A stretch of 64,000 nt of DNA from CBDFKY01 sp965248995 (GCA_965248995.1 CBDFKY010000016.1:62001-126000), one strand, 5' to 3'. Positions 16,333-25,108 are shown, numbered from the stretch's first letter. Made by a program: numbers and translations. The notes: generated by a model not told the origin, from the letters alone.

Positions 16333-16926
16333 ATGAGTTGGAATGATTTTAATAGCGCAGACGACCAGAACAGTTTTGATCCCCTGCCAAAAGGCACCAT
16401 CATCAAGGTGCGGATGACCATCAAACCAGGTGGCCATAATAATGAACAAAAAGGCTGGACTGGCGGATACGCCACCCGCAACGCCACCAGCGGCGCAGTA
16501 TATTTGAACGCTGAATTTGTGGTGCTGGAAGGCCAATATGCCCGCCGTAAAATCTGGAGCCTGATTGGGCTGCACAGTGAAAAAGGCGAAGAATGGGCAA
16601 ACATTGGCCGCTCATTAATCAAGGGCATCCTCAATTCCGCGCGTGGCCTCGGCAACAAGGATAATTCACCCGCCGCTCAGAACGCACGCCGCATTAACGG
16701 CCTCGGCGATCTCGACGGGATCGAGTTCCTTGCGCGGGCGGATATTGAGAAAGACCAGAACGGCAATGACAAAAATGTCATCAAATACGCCGTTACCAGC
16801 GACCACAAGGAATATGCCGCGCTGATGGGGCGTGGTGGCTCCACCGCCGCTCCTGCCGCCACGGCGACCGCATCCTCGCCTCAACCCCAAAAACCAGCGG
16901 GCGGCTTGCCTTCCTGGGCGCAGTAA
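16333..16926 (+). CDS. Probable single-stranded-DNA-binding protein
   Basis: A 197-residue protein with a beta-rich body (GTIIKVRMTIKPGG, GAVYLNAEFVVLEGQYARRK, IWSLIGLHSEKGEEW), a region resembling an OB fold (FLARADIEKDQNGNDKNVIK) and a disordered Ala/Pro/Gln tail ending PSWAQ. This tail type is common on phage SSB-like proteins. Linkage to the Sak4-like ATPase, 3 bp upstream, supports the call. It could also be a DUF2815-like recombination partner. AAGGAG precedes the start. Confidence 0.65.
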   Translation: MSWNDFNSADDQNSFDPLPKGTIIKVRMTIKPGGHNNEQKGWTGGYATRNATSGAVYLNAEFVVLEGQYARRKIWSLIGLHSEKGEEWANIGRSLIKGILNSARGLGNKDNSPAAQNARRINGLGDLDGIEFLARADIEKDQNGNDKNVIKYAVTSDHKEYAALMGRGGSTAAPAATATASSPQPQKPAGGLPSWAQ

Positions 16927-16938
16927 GGGGGAGATGGA

Positions 16939-18600
16939 ATGTTACTCAGACCCAGACAGAAAGAGCTTGTCGCCAATACGGTAACGGCACTCAAAGAGCA
17001 TGGAAATACGCTGGCAGTCGCCCCAACGGGTGCTGGCAAAACCATTATGCTTTCGGCGGTGCTCGGCGACTTGTTCAAGAGCGATATCAGCAAGGCGTGC
17101 GTGCTGGCTCACCGCGATGAATTGACGGTTCAAAACCAGACCAAATTCAAGCGTGTGAATCCGCACCTCAGCACCAGCGTCTATAATGCCAATATCAAGA
17201 CCTGGCACGGCGATGTGACTTTCGCCATGGTGCAGACCCTCTCGCGGGAAAGCAACCTCGCCACTATGCCGGTGCTCGACGCGCTGGTGATTGACGAGGC
17301 GCACCACGCGCGGGCGGATAGCTATCTTCGCGTGATTGAACATGCCCAGAAAGTGAACCCTTCCGTCAAACTGCTGGGCATGACCGCCACGCCGAACCGT
17401 GGCGATAAGCTGGGCTTGCGTCCGATTTTCAGCAATGTGGCGGATCAGATTACTGTTAAGGAATTGATCGCCTCTGGTCACCTCGTGCCGCCACGCACTT
17501 TCGTGATGGATGTGGGCGTGCGCGACGAACTGAGCAAAGTCCGCAAAACCGCGCTTGATTACGATATGGGCGCGGTTGCCAGCATCATGAATACCGTGCC
17601 GATTAATGATGCTGTGGTGAAGCATTGGCAGGAAAAGGCCGGTGACCGTAAAACCGTGGCGTTCTGTTCCACCGTCCAGCACGCCAAGGATGTGGCGGCG
17701 AGCTTTGTTGCCGCCGGTGTCAACGCCGTGTTCGTGCATGGCGAAATGTCGGAAACCGAGCGCAACGACACCATCGCTGCTTATACCTCCGGTGAAGCCC
17801 AGGTCATCGTCAATGTGGCAGTGCTTACCGAAGGCTGGGATTTTCCGCCCACCAGCTGCGTGGTGCTTCTGCGCCCGAGTTCCTACAAATCGACCATGGT
17901 GCAGATGATCGGGCGCGGTCTCCGCACGATTGATCCCGACGAACATCCAGGTGTGGTGAAAAAAGACTGCATCGTGCTTGATTTTGGCACAGCCAGCCTT
18001 ATCCACGGTGCGCTTGAACAGGAAGTTGATCTTGATGATCACGATCAGGATGGTGACGCGCCATATAAAGATTGCCCCGAATGCGGCGCATCCGTTCCCA
18101 TAGCCGCCAAAGAATGTGCTCTGTGCGGCTATATCTGGGAGAGCACAAACGCATCCAAAACCCTGGGCAGCAACGATTTCGTGATGACGGAAATCGATCT
18201 GCTCAAACGTTCCAGCTTCCTGTGGTGCGACCTCAACAATGACGACCGCTATTTTATGGCCACCGGCTTCAATGCCTGGGCTGGCGTGTTCGTCAAAGAT
18301 GGTGACTGGCATGCAGTCGGCGGACGCAAAAACGAGCAGCCGAAACTGTTGGCCTCGGGCGAACGCATTGTGTGTTTTGCCTCGGCGGATGATTACCTGA
18401 ATCTTTTTGAAAGCGAAGATACCGCGCACAAAACCCGTTCATGGCTGCACCAACCCGCAACGGAAAAGCAGCTGCAGTATCTGCCGCCGTCCTGCCGCCA
18501 TGACTATAACCTTACGCGCTACAAGGCTTCTGCCTTGATGACGATGCAGTTCAACCGTCAGGCCATTCACAGCGTGATTGATCGCGGGAGGGCAGCATGA
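16939..18600 (+). CDS. Superfamily 2 DEAH-box helicase with zinc ribbon
   Basis: A 553-residue helicase that starts RPRQKELVANTVTALKEHGN with a Q-like motif. Walker A is VAPTGAGKT, motif II is ALVIDEAHHARAD, motif III is LGMTATPNRGD, and motif VI is VQMIGRGLRT. A zinc ribbon (CPECGASVPIAAKECALCGY) lies around residue 375. The C-terminal domain ends NRQAIHSVIDRGRAA. This RecG/UvsW-like type is typical of phage replication or recombination blocks. The start is preceded by a purine-rich GGGGGAGATGGA. The 3' end overlaps the next gene (ATGA). Confidence 0.9.
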   Translation: MLLRPRQKELVANTVTALKEHGNTLAVAPTGAGKTIMLSAVLGDLFKSDISKACVLAHRDELTVQNQTKFKRVNPHLSTSVYNANIKTWHGDVTFAMVQTLSRESNLATMPVLDALVIDEAHHARADSYLRVIEHAQKVNPSVKLLGMTATPNRGDKLGLRPIFSNVADQITVKELIASGHLVPPRTFVMDVGVRDELSKVRKTALDYDMGAVASIMNTVPINDAVVKHWQEKAGDRKTVAFCSTVQHAKDVAASFVAAGVNAVFVHGEMSETERNDTIAAYTSGEAQVIVNVAVLTEGWDFPPTSCVVLLRPSSYKSTMVQMIGRGLRTIDPDEHPGVVKKDCIVLDFGTASLIHGALEQEVDLDDHDQDGDAPYKDCPECGASVPIAAKECALCGYIWESTNASKTLGSNDFVMTEIDLLKRSSFLWCDLNNDDRYFMATGFNAWAGVFVKDGDWHAVGGRKNEQPKLLASGERIVCFASADDYLNLFESEDTAHKTRSWLHQPATEKQLQYLPPSCRHDYNLTRYKASALMTMQFNRQAIHSVIDRGRAA

Positions 18601-18791
18601 TTGACCCGACCGATTTTGAAAAAGAATGCATGGCGGCAGCGTTGAAGCCTCTCGGCGAATACGTCGTCGAGATTGGCATGCATCGCCCCTTCGCAGACAT
18701 GAACAAGCATGAGGTGCTCACCATCATCGAAGTGGTGGTGACGGCTTATCAGGATCGCATGCGCGAAGGCAGTACGGAGGTGCCGTTCTGA
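18597..18791 (+). CDS. Small phage protein (64 aa), possibly DUF6511
   Basis: A 64-residue protein starting MIDPTDFEKECMAAALKPLG and ending in STEVPF. It overlaps both neighbours by a few bases (ATGA before, TGATG after). Similar small proteins accompany helicase genes in alphaproteobacterial prophages; the DUF6511 name is from memory. Function is unknown. Confidence 0.75.
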   Translation: MIDPTDFEKECMAAALKPLGEYVVEIGMHRPFADMNKHEVLTIIEVVVTAYQDRMREGSTEVPF

Positions 18792-19543
18792 TGCTCGATT
18801 TTAATCATCAACCTACCTTCACCGAAACGCTGAACGCGCTGATTGACGCTGCCCTGGTAGCCGAGCAGAAGGCCAAGCCCGAGCGCGACTATATGGGCGC
18901 GTCACGCCTTGGCGTTTCCTGCCAGCGTGCGCTTCAGTACGAATTCACCCATACGCCGAAGGACGAGGATTACTCCGGCCAGACGCTGCGTATCTTCGCC
19001 GCTGGCCACCTGTTCGAAGATATGGCGATCAGCTGGCTCCGCGCCGCAGGGCTGCAATTATTCACCCGCAAGCAAAACGGTGAAGCGTTTGGTTTTTCCG
19101 TTGCCGGTGGCCGCATTCGTGGCCATGTCGATGGCATTATCAACGGTGCGCCCGAAGCACTTGGTTTGAGCTTTCCCATGTTGTGGGAATGCAAATCCAT
19201 GAATGCTAAGTCATGGAAAGACACCGTCAAAAATGGCGTGGCTAAATCCAAACCCGTCTATGCCGCCCAGGTAGCCACTTACCAGGCATACATGGAAGGA
19301 TCGGTGGCGGGCATTTCCCGCAACGCTGCTTTATTTACCGCCATTAATAAAGACACGGCGGAAATCTATCACGAGCTGGTGCCATTCGATGCCGCCACCG
19401 CGCAAAAAGCTAGTGATCGCGCCGTGATGATCCTGCGTGCCACCGAAACCGGCGAAGTGATGCCGCGCGTCACCGCCGATCCAGAATATTTTGAATGCCG
19501 ATTCTGCTCCTACCGACAGCGGTGTTGGGAGGGAGAGGCATGA
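18791..19543 (+). CDS. Cas4/RecB-like PD-(D/E)XK nuclease
   Basis: A 250-residue nuclease of the Cas4-like branch. The active-site blocks are GHVDGIINGAP (Asp) and LWECKSMNAKSW (Glu-x-Lys), with a downstream YAAQVATYQAYM motif (QxxxY). Cysteines CQRAL near residue 37 and FECRFCSYRQRCW at the C-terminus form the four-Cys set that binds an iron-sulphur cluster in Cas4/AddB proteins. It is embedded in the phage replication operon, with no CRISPR array in the window, so a recombination or end-processing role is more likely than CRISPR adaptation. Confidence 0.88.
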   Translation: MLDFNHQPTFTETLNALIDAALVAEQKAKPERDYMGASRLGVSCQRALQYEFTHTPKDEDYSGQTLRIFAAGHLFEDMAISWLRAAGLQLFTRKQNGEAFGFSVAGGRIRGHVDGIINGAPEALGLSFPMLWECKSMNAKSWKDTVKNGVAKSKPVYAAQVATYQAYMEGSVAGISRNAALFTAINKDTAEIYHELVPFDAATAQKASDRAVMILRATETGEVMPRVTADPEYFECRFCSYRQRCWEGEA

Positions 19544-21687
19544 GTCATGACTGGACAGATTTCAACGATGCCAGAACCCAGTCCCATCCCAAAGAAGAAG
19601 CAAACATCTCGGTCGACGAGATTAAATCCCTTCTTCTCGGCAGGCTACGCGAGGTGCTGCATTATTTGCTGCCCTCTGGGATTATCAGGGGCGGAAAGTT
19701 TCATGTTGGTGATATTCATGGCAACAAAGGCGACAGCCTCGTTGTTGAACTGAGCGGCACGAAAGCTGGTCAGTGGCATGATTTTGCGACGGGTGAAGGC
19801 GGCGACATTATTGCCCTGTGGGCAGGTGTGTATGGCAAAGATACGCGCGGTCAGTTTCCCGAGGTTATCAGCACAATTCATGAATGGCTGGGCAGTCCTT
19901 GCAAACCTGTACCGGCGCATGTGGTATCGGCGGAGGCAGAAGATCTCGGTGCCGTCACCGGCAAATGGGATTATCTGGATGCGGAAGGCAACCTGATCGC
20001 CTGTGTGTACCGTTACGATCCGCCGAGCGGCAAGCAGTTCCGCCCATGGGATGTAAAGACACGCCGCAATCGCGCACCGGAAATCAGACCGCTTTATAAC
20101 CAACCAGGCATTAAAGCGGCGAACGCTGTGGTGCTGGTCGAAGGTGAAAAAGCTGCCCAGGCGTTGATAGACGCTGGCATGTGCGCCACCACCGCGATGA
20201 ATGGTGCCAATGCGCCAACGGACAAAACTGACTGGTCACCGCTGACAGGTAAGCATGTGATCATCTGGCCGGATCATGACGAGCCAGGGTTCAAATACGC
20301 CGAAGCGGTCGCCGCACGACTGAAAACACAGGGCATTGCATCTCTGGCGGTGCTTACCGTCCCCGAGGGCAAACCAGAAAAATGGGATGCTGCGGATGCA
20401 GTTGCCGAGGGCATGGATATCGGCGCGTTTCTGGTATCCGCCACTCGCGCCACCGTTACCCCCACCACGGCCATTCCCGCTTTCACTGTCGGCCATTACC
20501 TCGATGATGATTCACCCATGCCCGATGACATCATCGCGCCACGGGTGCTTACGCCTGGTGGATTGCTGGTGCTGGGCGGTGCTCCGAAAGTCGGCAAAAG
20601 CGATCTGCTGATCTGCTGGCTTGCCTACATGGCAGCAGGGATACCGTTCCTGGGCATGACCCCGTCAAGGCCGCTTAAGATTTTCTACCTGCAGGCCGAG
20701 ATTGGCTATTTTTACTTACGAGAGCGTTTAAAAACGCTGACTATCGATCCAAATTTAATGCCGCTGGTGCGCCGCAATCTGGTGGTCACGCCACAGGTGC
20801 GGATGCTGCTTGATGAAGGCGGTGTCGAAAAAATGGTCGACACCATCATTCGTTTTTTTGATCCAGCCGAGGTGGACATCATCGTGATCGATCCGCTCCG
20901 CAACGTTTATGACGGCGGCAAGGCTGGCAGTGAGAACGACAACAGCGCGATGCTGGCCTTCTTGCAGGATCGTGTGGAAGGCGTGCGCCATCGTATCAAT
21001 CCGAACGCTGGCGTTATTCTCGCCCACCACACCAAGAAAATTACCAAAAAACTGTTGGAGGAAGACCCGTTCCAAGGACTCTCCGGCGCAGGAAGCCTGC
21101 GGAGTTTCTACACCACCGGCATCATCATGTTCCGTCCCGATGAGAGCCGCAGCATCAAGCAATTGATGTTTGAGCTCCGCAACGGCTCGTCCATTGAAAA
21201 CAAATACGTCGACAAGATTGACGGCAGATGGCGCGAACTGGAACTCGAATCCGAACGCCTGGTGAATAAGGATTACGGCCACCGGCTCGATGCGGAACGC
21301 CGCAGGAAGCACGACAAAATTCTTGAAATCCTTTTCGATGAAGCCCGCAAAGGTAATCTCTACACCAGCAGCATGTTTTGCCAGGTGTGGGAGCACAAGG
21401 CGGAATTGGGCGGCAGACACTCGATCCGCGACCGCATCGAAGTGCTCACCTCGAAAGGCTACATCAAGTTTGTGAAGGAAGGCGCGGCACGCTCGCGCAA
21501 TGGTTTTCTCTGCGTCGAAGGCATGGAAGTGCCAACCGACAAAACTGACATTGATCCTGTCACCGGCGAGATCACCACCATTTTCAAACGGCTTCTGCCA
21601 ACGCATTTTCGCTCCGCTTCGGACGGCGGCTTAATGCCCATCGAAGACCCCGAAGTGTGGATTTACCACGAGGGGGCAAGCGAATGA
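19540..21687 (+). CDS. Primase-helicase (TOPRIM plus RepA-like ATPase)
   Basis: A 715-residue phage replication protein. The N-terminal region has a WHDFATGEGGDIIAL block typical of primase zinc-domain or DUF-type starts. The TOPRIM motif VVLVEGEKAAQALIDAG lies near residue 196, with WPDHDEPG as the downstream Asp motif. A RecA-fold ATPase follows: Walker A LGGAPKVGKSDLLICW near 346, Walker B VDIIVIDPLRN near 445, and LAHHTKK sensor. The C-terminus may be a winged helix. The ATG at 19540 overlaps the nuclease stop. It shares the AAA_25 ATPase type with the host-side gene at 6455-8137. Confidence 0.88.
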   Translation: MSHDWTDFNDARTQSHPKEEANISVDEIKSLLLGRLREVLHYLLPSGIIRGGKFHVGDIHGNKGDSLVVELSGTKAGQWHDFATGEGGDIIALWAGVYGKDTRGQFPEVISTIHEWLGSPCKPVPAHVVSAEAEDLGAVTGKWDYLDAEGNLIACVYRYDPPSGKQFRPWDVKTRRNRAPEIRPLYNQPGIKAANAVVLVEGEKAAQALIDAGMCATTAMNGANAPTDKTDWSPLTGKHVIIWPDHDEPGFKYAEAVAARLKTQGIASLAVLTVPEGKPEKWDAADAVAEGMDIGAFLVSATRATVTPTTAIPAFTVGHYLDDDSPMPDDIIAPRVLTPGGLLVLGGAPKVGKSDLLICWLAYMAAGIPFLGMTPSRPLKIFYLQAEIGYFYLRERLKTLTIDPNLMPLVRRNLVVTPQVRMLLDEGGVEKMVDTIIRFFDPAEVDIIVIDPLRNVYDGGKAGSENDNSAMLAFLQDRVEGVRHRINPNAGVILAHHTKKITKKLLEEDPFQGLSGAGSLRSFYTTGIIMFRPDESRSIKQLMFELRNGSSIENKYVDKIDGRWRELELESERLVNKDYGHRLDAERRRKHDKILEILFDEARKGNLYTSSMFCQVWEHKAELGGRHSIRDRIEVLTSKGYIKFVKEGAARSRNGFLCVEGMEVPTDKTDIDPVTGEITTIFKRLLPTHFRSASDGGLMPIEDPEVWIYHEGASE

Positions 21688-21977
21688 AACAGACCGTCAA
21701 ACTGAACCAGTTGACCCGCAAACTGGCAAACTGCCGCAAACTGGAATCCAGCATTTCCAAGGCTTTGAGAGCGATTCCAGCTGGACACGTCAAACTGAAG
21801 CGCAAACTGGGTCAACTGGCGCAAACCCCAGCAAACACAACAGTTTTTCTCTTACCCCAGTTTGTCATCTCCCTCCCACACATAAGTGTGTGTATGAATC
21901 CCTTTTGGGAATTCACCGCGCACATGTGCCGTGGGTTGGGAGCCTGCACAGCATCAACCCAACAGGAGGCTCTATGA
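21684..21977 (+). CDS. Possible small protein between primase-helicase and RuvC-like genes
   Basis: A 97-codon frame whose ATG overlaps the primase-helicase stop and whose stop overlaps the next ATG (both ATGA), which favours real translation. The first half is basic and repetitive (KLNQLTRKLANCRKLESS, KLKRKLGQLAQTP), caused by a cluster of AAACTG hexamers. The second half does not look like a normal soluble protein. The stretch could be a small DNA-binding protein, a replication origin, or both. Confidence 0.4.
   Translation: MKQTVKLNQLTRKLANCRKLESSISKALRAIPAGHVKLKRKLGQLAQTPANTTVFLLPQFVISLPHISVCMNPFWEFTAHMCRGLGACTASTQQEAL
21699..21818 (+). repeat. Cluster of AAACTG hexamers (possible iterons)
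   Basis: Exact AAACTG occurs at 21699, 21720, 21728, 21738, 21792 and 21804, with a CAACTG variant ending the cluster at 21818. Spacing is irregular. A CACAC-ATAA-GTGTG hairpin lies just downstream (21877-21890). Position right behind the primase-helicase gene is typical of phage origins, but the coding interpretation (Lys-Leu repeats) is equally possible. Confidence 0.35.
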
Positions 21978-22456
21978 CCAACCCGCACCCAATTTTGCTC
22001 TGCCTTGATCTCGGCACATCAACCGGCTGGGCAATCCGAAATGAATATGGCCGCATCGTCAGTGGCACGGCCAGTTTCAAACCTCGCCGCTTTGAAGGCG
22101 GTGGCATGCGCTACCTGCGTTTTGAGCGTTGGCTCAATGAAACCCGCAATGTTTCAGGACGCATTGATGCTGTCTATTTTGAAGAAGTGCGCCGTCATCT
22201 CGGTGTTGACGCAGCCCATGCTTACGGCGGCTTCCTCGCGCAGCTTACCGCCTGGTGCGAGCACCACAGCATTCCTTACGAGGGTGTGCCGGTCGGCACC
22301 ATCAAACGATTCATCACCGGCAAAGGCAATGCCAGCAAAGACCAGGTGATCGCTGCCGTCAAAGCACTCAGCCACAAGCCCGAGGACGATAACGAGGCCG
22401 ATGCCCTCGCGCTGCTGCATTTCGCCATCGAACAACATGATCAAGGGAGGAAATAA
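21974..22456 (+). CDS. RuvC-like Holliday junction resolvase
   Basis: A 160-residue RNase H-fold protein. The first strand carries LLCLDLGTSTGWAI with catalytic Asp, then YFEEVRRHLGVDAAHAYGGF (Glu), and the C-terminal EDDNEADALALLHF with paired acidic residues. This matches phage RuvC/poxvirus A22-type resolvases, which cut branched DNA before packaging. The ATG at 21974 follows AGGAGG; upstream in-frame codons lack support. It overlaps the next gene by one base (TAATG). Confidence 0.85.
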   Translation: MTNPHPILLCLDLGTSTGWAIRNEYGRIVSGTASFKPRRFEGGGMRYLRFERWLNETRNVSGRIDAVYFEEVRRHLGVDAAHAYGGFLAQLTAWCEHHSIPYEGVPVGTIKRFITGKGNASKDQVIAAVKALSHKPEDDNEADALALLHFAIEQHDQGRK

Positions 22457-22731
22457 TGAAAGGAGAAAACTTACTCAAACACGCCCTGCACATTGTGGAA
22501 TCACGCCGCGCGGAGTACGGCGATTCCGCCCAGATGTTCAAAGAGATTGCTCACCGCTGGTCGTTGACGCTTGGCATAGAAGTCAGCCCCGCTGCTGTTG
22601 TATTGTGCTTGATTGATCTGAAGTTGGCACGCCTTCACCACGACCCAGCGCACCTCGACAGCATCACTGACATTGCCGGTTACGCCGCCGTGCTTGCGGA
22701 GATCACGCAGGGAGGTGTGCATGGCAGATAA
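22456..22731 (+). CDS. DUF6378-like phage protein
   Basis: A 91-residue helical protein. The blocks RAEYGDSAQMFKEIAHRWS and LIDLKLARLHHDPAHLDSIT, then DIAGYAAVLAE, match a family common in phage early regions (DUF6378, named from memory). The fold resembles nucleotide-pyrophosphohydrolase-like helices, but catalytic function is unproven. AAAGGAG lies at the start, and the 3' end overlaps the next gene by 11 bp. Confidence 0.75.
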   Translation: MKGENLLKHALHIVESRRAEYGDSAQMFKEIAHRWSLTLGIEVSPAAVVLCLIDLKLARLHHDPAHLDSITDIAGYAAVLAEITQGGVHGR

Positions 22732-23104
22732 ATGGACACACGAAAGCGTGGCAGAGCATTTTGAAGAAGCAATCCGCACGCTCAAACGCCTGCCTCCTGT
22801 GAAGGTGAAAGGGTATTTTAACGTATGGCCTGACGTGGTTCACACTCCGCAAGAGCTGATGTGCCAGGAGGCATTCCCCATTCGCTTGCGTGCTACCGCC
22901 GATGCTATCTCACGTCTTGAACAGACGTTTGAATGGATGCAGTGGATTGAGGTGGAGGAGCGCAAGGTGATCTGGAAGCGTGCAGCGCGTGTGCGGTGGA
23001 AGACTATCTGCTGGGAGTGTGGGTGCGACCGTTCAACGGCATGGCGCAAGTGGGTGATTGCCTGCACCAAGATTGCGACACGCTTAAACGCGCGGACGCG
23101 TTGA
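22721..23104 (+). CDS. DUF6362-like protein with HTH
   Basis: A 127-residue protein. The C-terminal half reads KTICWECGCDRSTAWRKWVI followed by ACTKIATRLN, a clear helix-turn-helix. The N-terminal part contains a conserved-looking EEAIRTLKRLPPVKVKGYF and VWPD motif. This matches the DUF6362 family (name from memory), found before methyltransferase and terminase genes in alphaproteobacterial prophages. It may regulate late genes. The ATG at 22721 follows GGGAGGTGTGC. Confidence 0.78.
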   Translation: MADKWTHESVAEHFEEAIRTLKRLPPVKVKGYFNVWPDVVHTPQELMCQEAFPIRLRATADAISRLEQTFEWMQWIEVEERKVIWKRAARVRWKTICWECGCDRSTAWRKWVIACTKIATRLNARTR

Positions 23105-23387
23105 TGGAAAGTGTTGCAACACTTTTGTACTACACACTTGCAACATTTTCTGGCATTATCAGAAGCATAATCGCGAGAGGTGCGTGCGACCAGCCGCCTC
23201 ACAAATCCCGCAACAATCAAAGCGTTACCACCCCCCCCACGGCTTAGGTACTTCCGCGCGAAGTCCTATGCGGGGGCGCAACGCGCAGGATTTCGCCAGC
23301 GACAGAATAAAAATAGCGATTTCGTTTCGCTAATGGGCATAGCAAAGCCCCGTAAAACCGCCATTAACTTAAAAGTAGAACCGAAAT
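23105..23387. promoter_or_regulatory. Intergenic region with a perfect 12-bp palindrome
   Basis: The 283-bp gap has no supportable gene. GTGTTGCAACAC at 23111-23122 is a perfect palindrome. A half copy (CTTGCAACATT) follows about 25 bp later. A C-run lies near 23231. The palindrome starts 7 bp after the HTH (DUF6362-like) gene and could be its operator or a late-control site. It lies upstream of the methyltransferase. Confidence 0.4.
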
Positions 23388-24638
23388 ATGCACGTTTCGC
23401 TTACAGCAATCGAGCGCGTAATCCCCTATGCGCGTAATCCAAGAAACAATCAGGCGGCGGTCGCCAAGGTAGCCGCTTCCATCCGCGAGTTCGGGTGGCG
23501 ACAACCGATTGTCGTGGACAGCGGCATGGTGGTGATCGTCGGTCACACGCGCCTGCTTGCCGCCCAACAGCTGGGACTGGAAACAGTACCCGTGCATGTG
23601 GCGGAAGGATTAACCGAAGCGCAGGTGAAAGCATACCGCCTCGCCGACAACCGCACCCATGAGGAAGCGGAATGGGATAGCGAATTACTCGCCATCGAAC
23701 TCGGAGAACTGAAAGATTCAAATTTTGATCTTGGATTAACGGGCTTCGACGCTGACGAACTTGAACAGCTATTCGCCAATGAAGGATTGGAAGGATTAAC
23801 CGATGATGACGCAATACCTGAAACGCCTGAAGTGGCAACGTCCCGCCTGGGCGATGTATGGATACTGGGCGAACACCGTCTGCTCTGCGGAGATGCTACA
23901 AGCCCTGATGCTTATGCTCGGCTGCTTGGCGACAACCCTGTAGACATGGTCTTTACCGACCCGCCATACAATGTGAATTACGGCGATACCGCCAAAGATA
24001 AGATTCGTGCCAAGGGCGGTGCAAAAGCTGGCCGCAAGATTATGAATGATAATCTGGGCGATGATTTTTACGGCTTCCTGCTCGCCTCTTGCAAAAATGC
24101 AATCACCCACTGCAAGGGTGCGCTCTACATCTGCATGTCGTCGTCCGAACTGGATACGCTGCAGAAAGCGTTCCGCGAAGGCGGTGGCCACTGGTCAACT
24201 TTCATCATCTGGGCAAAAAACACATTCACCCTTGGCCGCGCCGATTATCAACGCCAGTACGAACCCATTCTTTACGGATGGGCTGACGGCAACAAGCATT
24301 TCTGGTGTGGTGCGCGTGACCAGGGTGATGTGTGGTTTTTTAATAAGCCGAGAAGCAACGACCTGCACCCTACGATGAAACCCGTGGAATTGGTGCAGCG
24401 TGCCATTGAAAACTCCAGCAAAACCCGTGACACGGTATTGGATTGTTTTGGTGGCTCCGGCTCGACAATGATTGCGTGCGAAAAGATTAACCGCGCCGCG
24501 CGGCTTATGGAACTCGACCCGAAATATTGTGACGTGATTATCAAACGCTGGGAAGAATTCACTGGCAAGAAGGCGACCAACGAAGAAGGCCAGCTATTCG
24601 CTGACCTTCAAACGGAACGCCTTGGCGCAGAGGCTTAG
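23388..24638 (+). CDS. Site-specific DNA methyltransferase with ParB-like N-terminal domain
   Basis: A 416-residue protein. Residues 5-95 form a ParB/sulfiredoxin-like domain (NPRNNQAAVAKVAASIREFG, VIVGHTRLLAA, YRLADNRT). The methyltransferase domain has the catalytic DPPY at residues 191-194 and the AdoMet motif DCFGGSGSTMIACEK near the end, so the order is that of beta-class N6-adenine/N4-cytosine enzymes. No restriction partner is adjacent, so it is an orphan phage enzyme that may protect phage DNA or regulate expression. It converges on the DUF3489 gene with a 4-bp overlap. Confidence 0.92.
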   Translation: MHVSLTAIERVIPYARNPRNNQAAVAKVAASIREFGWRQPIVVDSGMVVIVGHTRLLAAQQLGLETVPVHVAEGLTEAQVKAYRLADNRTHEEAEWDSELLAIELGELKDSNFDLGLTGFDADELEQLFANEGLEGLTDDDAIPETPEVATSRLGDVWILGEHRLLCGDATSPDAYARLLGDNPVDMVFTDPPYNVNYGDTAKDKIRAKGGAKAGRKIMNDNLGDDFYGFLLASCKNAITHCKGALYICMSSSELDTLQKAFREGGGHWSTFIIWAKNTFTLGRADYQRQYEPILYGWADGNKHFWCGARDQGDVWFFNKPRSNDLHPTMKPVELVQRAIENSSKTRDTVLDCFGGSGSTMIACEKINRAARLMELDPKYCDVIIKRWEEFTGKKATNEEGQLFADLQTERLGAEA

Positions 24639-25108
24639 GCAATTCGGTATGTGCGCTCACCGCTTTCGGCTTTGTCGCTGGCGATGGTGAGGCTGAGTTT
24701 TTTCTTAAGATTGGCCATGGAGCCATGCACCGTATGCTTCTGCCAGCCGGTGACATCCATAATCGCTTTGATGGTTGTCCCTTGGCGCAGCATATCGAGC
24801 ATGGTGGACTGCTTGGAAACGCGCTTGGGTTTTTCCTCAGCCGATTTCTTCGCCGATTTAGGCGTGCTGGGCTTCTTGCCTATGGCGGCAAAACCCGCAT
24901 CGGTGATGAGGTAAAGCACCTCTTTGCCGTTTGGCTCACTGGGATGGAATTGCGTTTTGCGCTTCACGCATCCTTTTTTGACCAGTGCGTCGATGACTTT
25001 GGTTTGCGCCCCCGCCGGAATTTTGCCCATGAAATTGCGGATGCAATTCTCAGGGGAAGCGGCTGCGTGTTCAAGGACGGTCTGCTGGGTTTTGCTTAAG
25101 TCGGTCAT
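24635..25108 (-). CDS. DUF3489 family protein
   Basis: A 157-residue protein on the opposite strand to its neighbours. The C-terminal winged-helix block (TMLDMLRQGTTIKAIMDVTG, then WQKHTVHGSMANLKKKL) matches DUF3489, and the N-terminal half (KTQQTVLEHAAASPENCI) also looks like a winged helix, joined by a Lys-rich linker. It is probably a DNA-binding regulator. The ATG at 25108 has AGGAGCC before it; the longer frame upstream is unlikely. It is divergent from the terminase genes, well placed to control late transcription. Confidence 0.85.
   Translation of the reverse strand: MTDLSKTQQTVLEHAAASPENCIRNFMGKIPAGAQTKVIDALVKKGCVKRKTQFHPSEPNGKEVLYLITDAGFAAIGKKPSTPKSAKKSAEEKPKRVSKQSTMLDMLRQGTTIKAIMDVTGWQKHTVHGSMANLKKKLSLTIASDKAESGERTYRIA

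Noticed and set aside
16942..18429. A 495-codon open frame antisense to the SF2 helicase
   Set aside because: The helicase on the + strand has all motifs. The antisense translation is His/Ile-rich without domain signals.
15472..22456. Cas4-like nuclease and RuvC-like protein as signs of a CRISPR system
   Set aside because: No repeat-spacer array, Cas1, Cas2 or effector gene is seen. Both genes belong to the phage recombination block.
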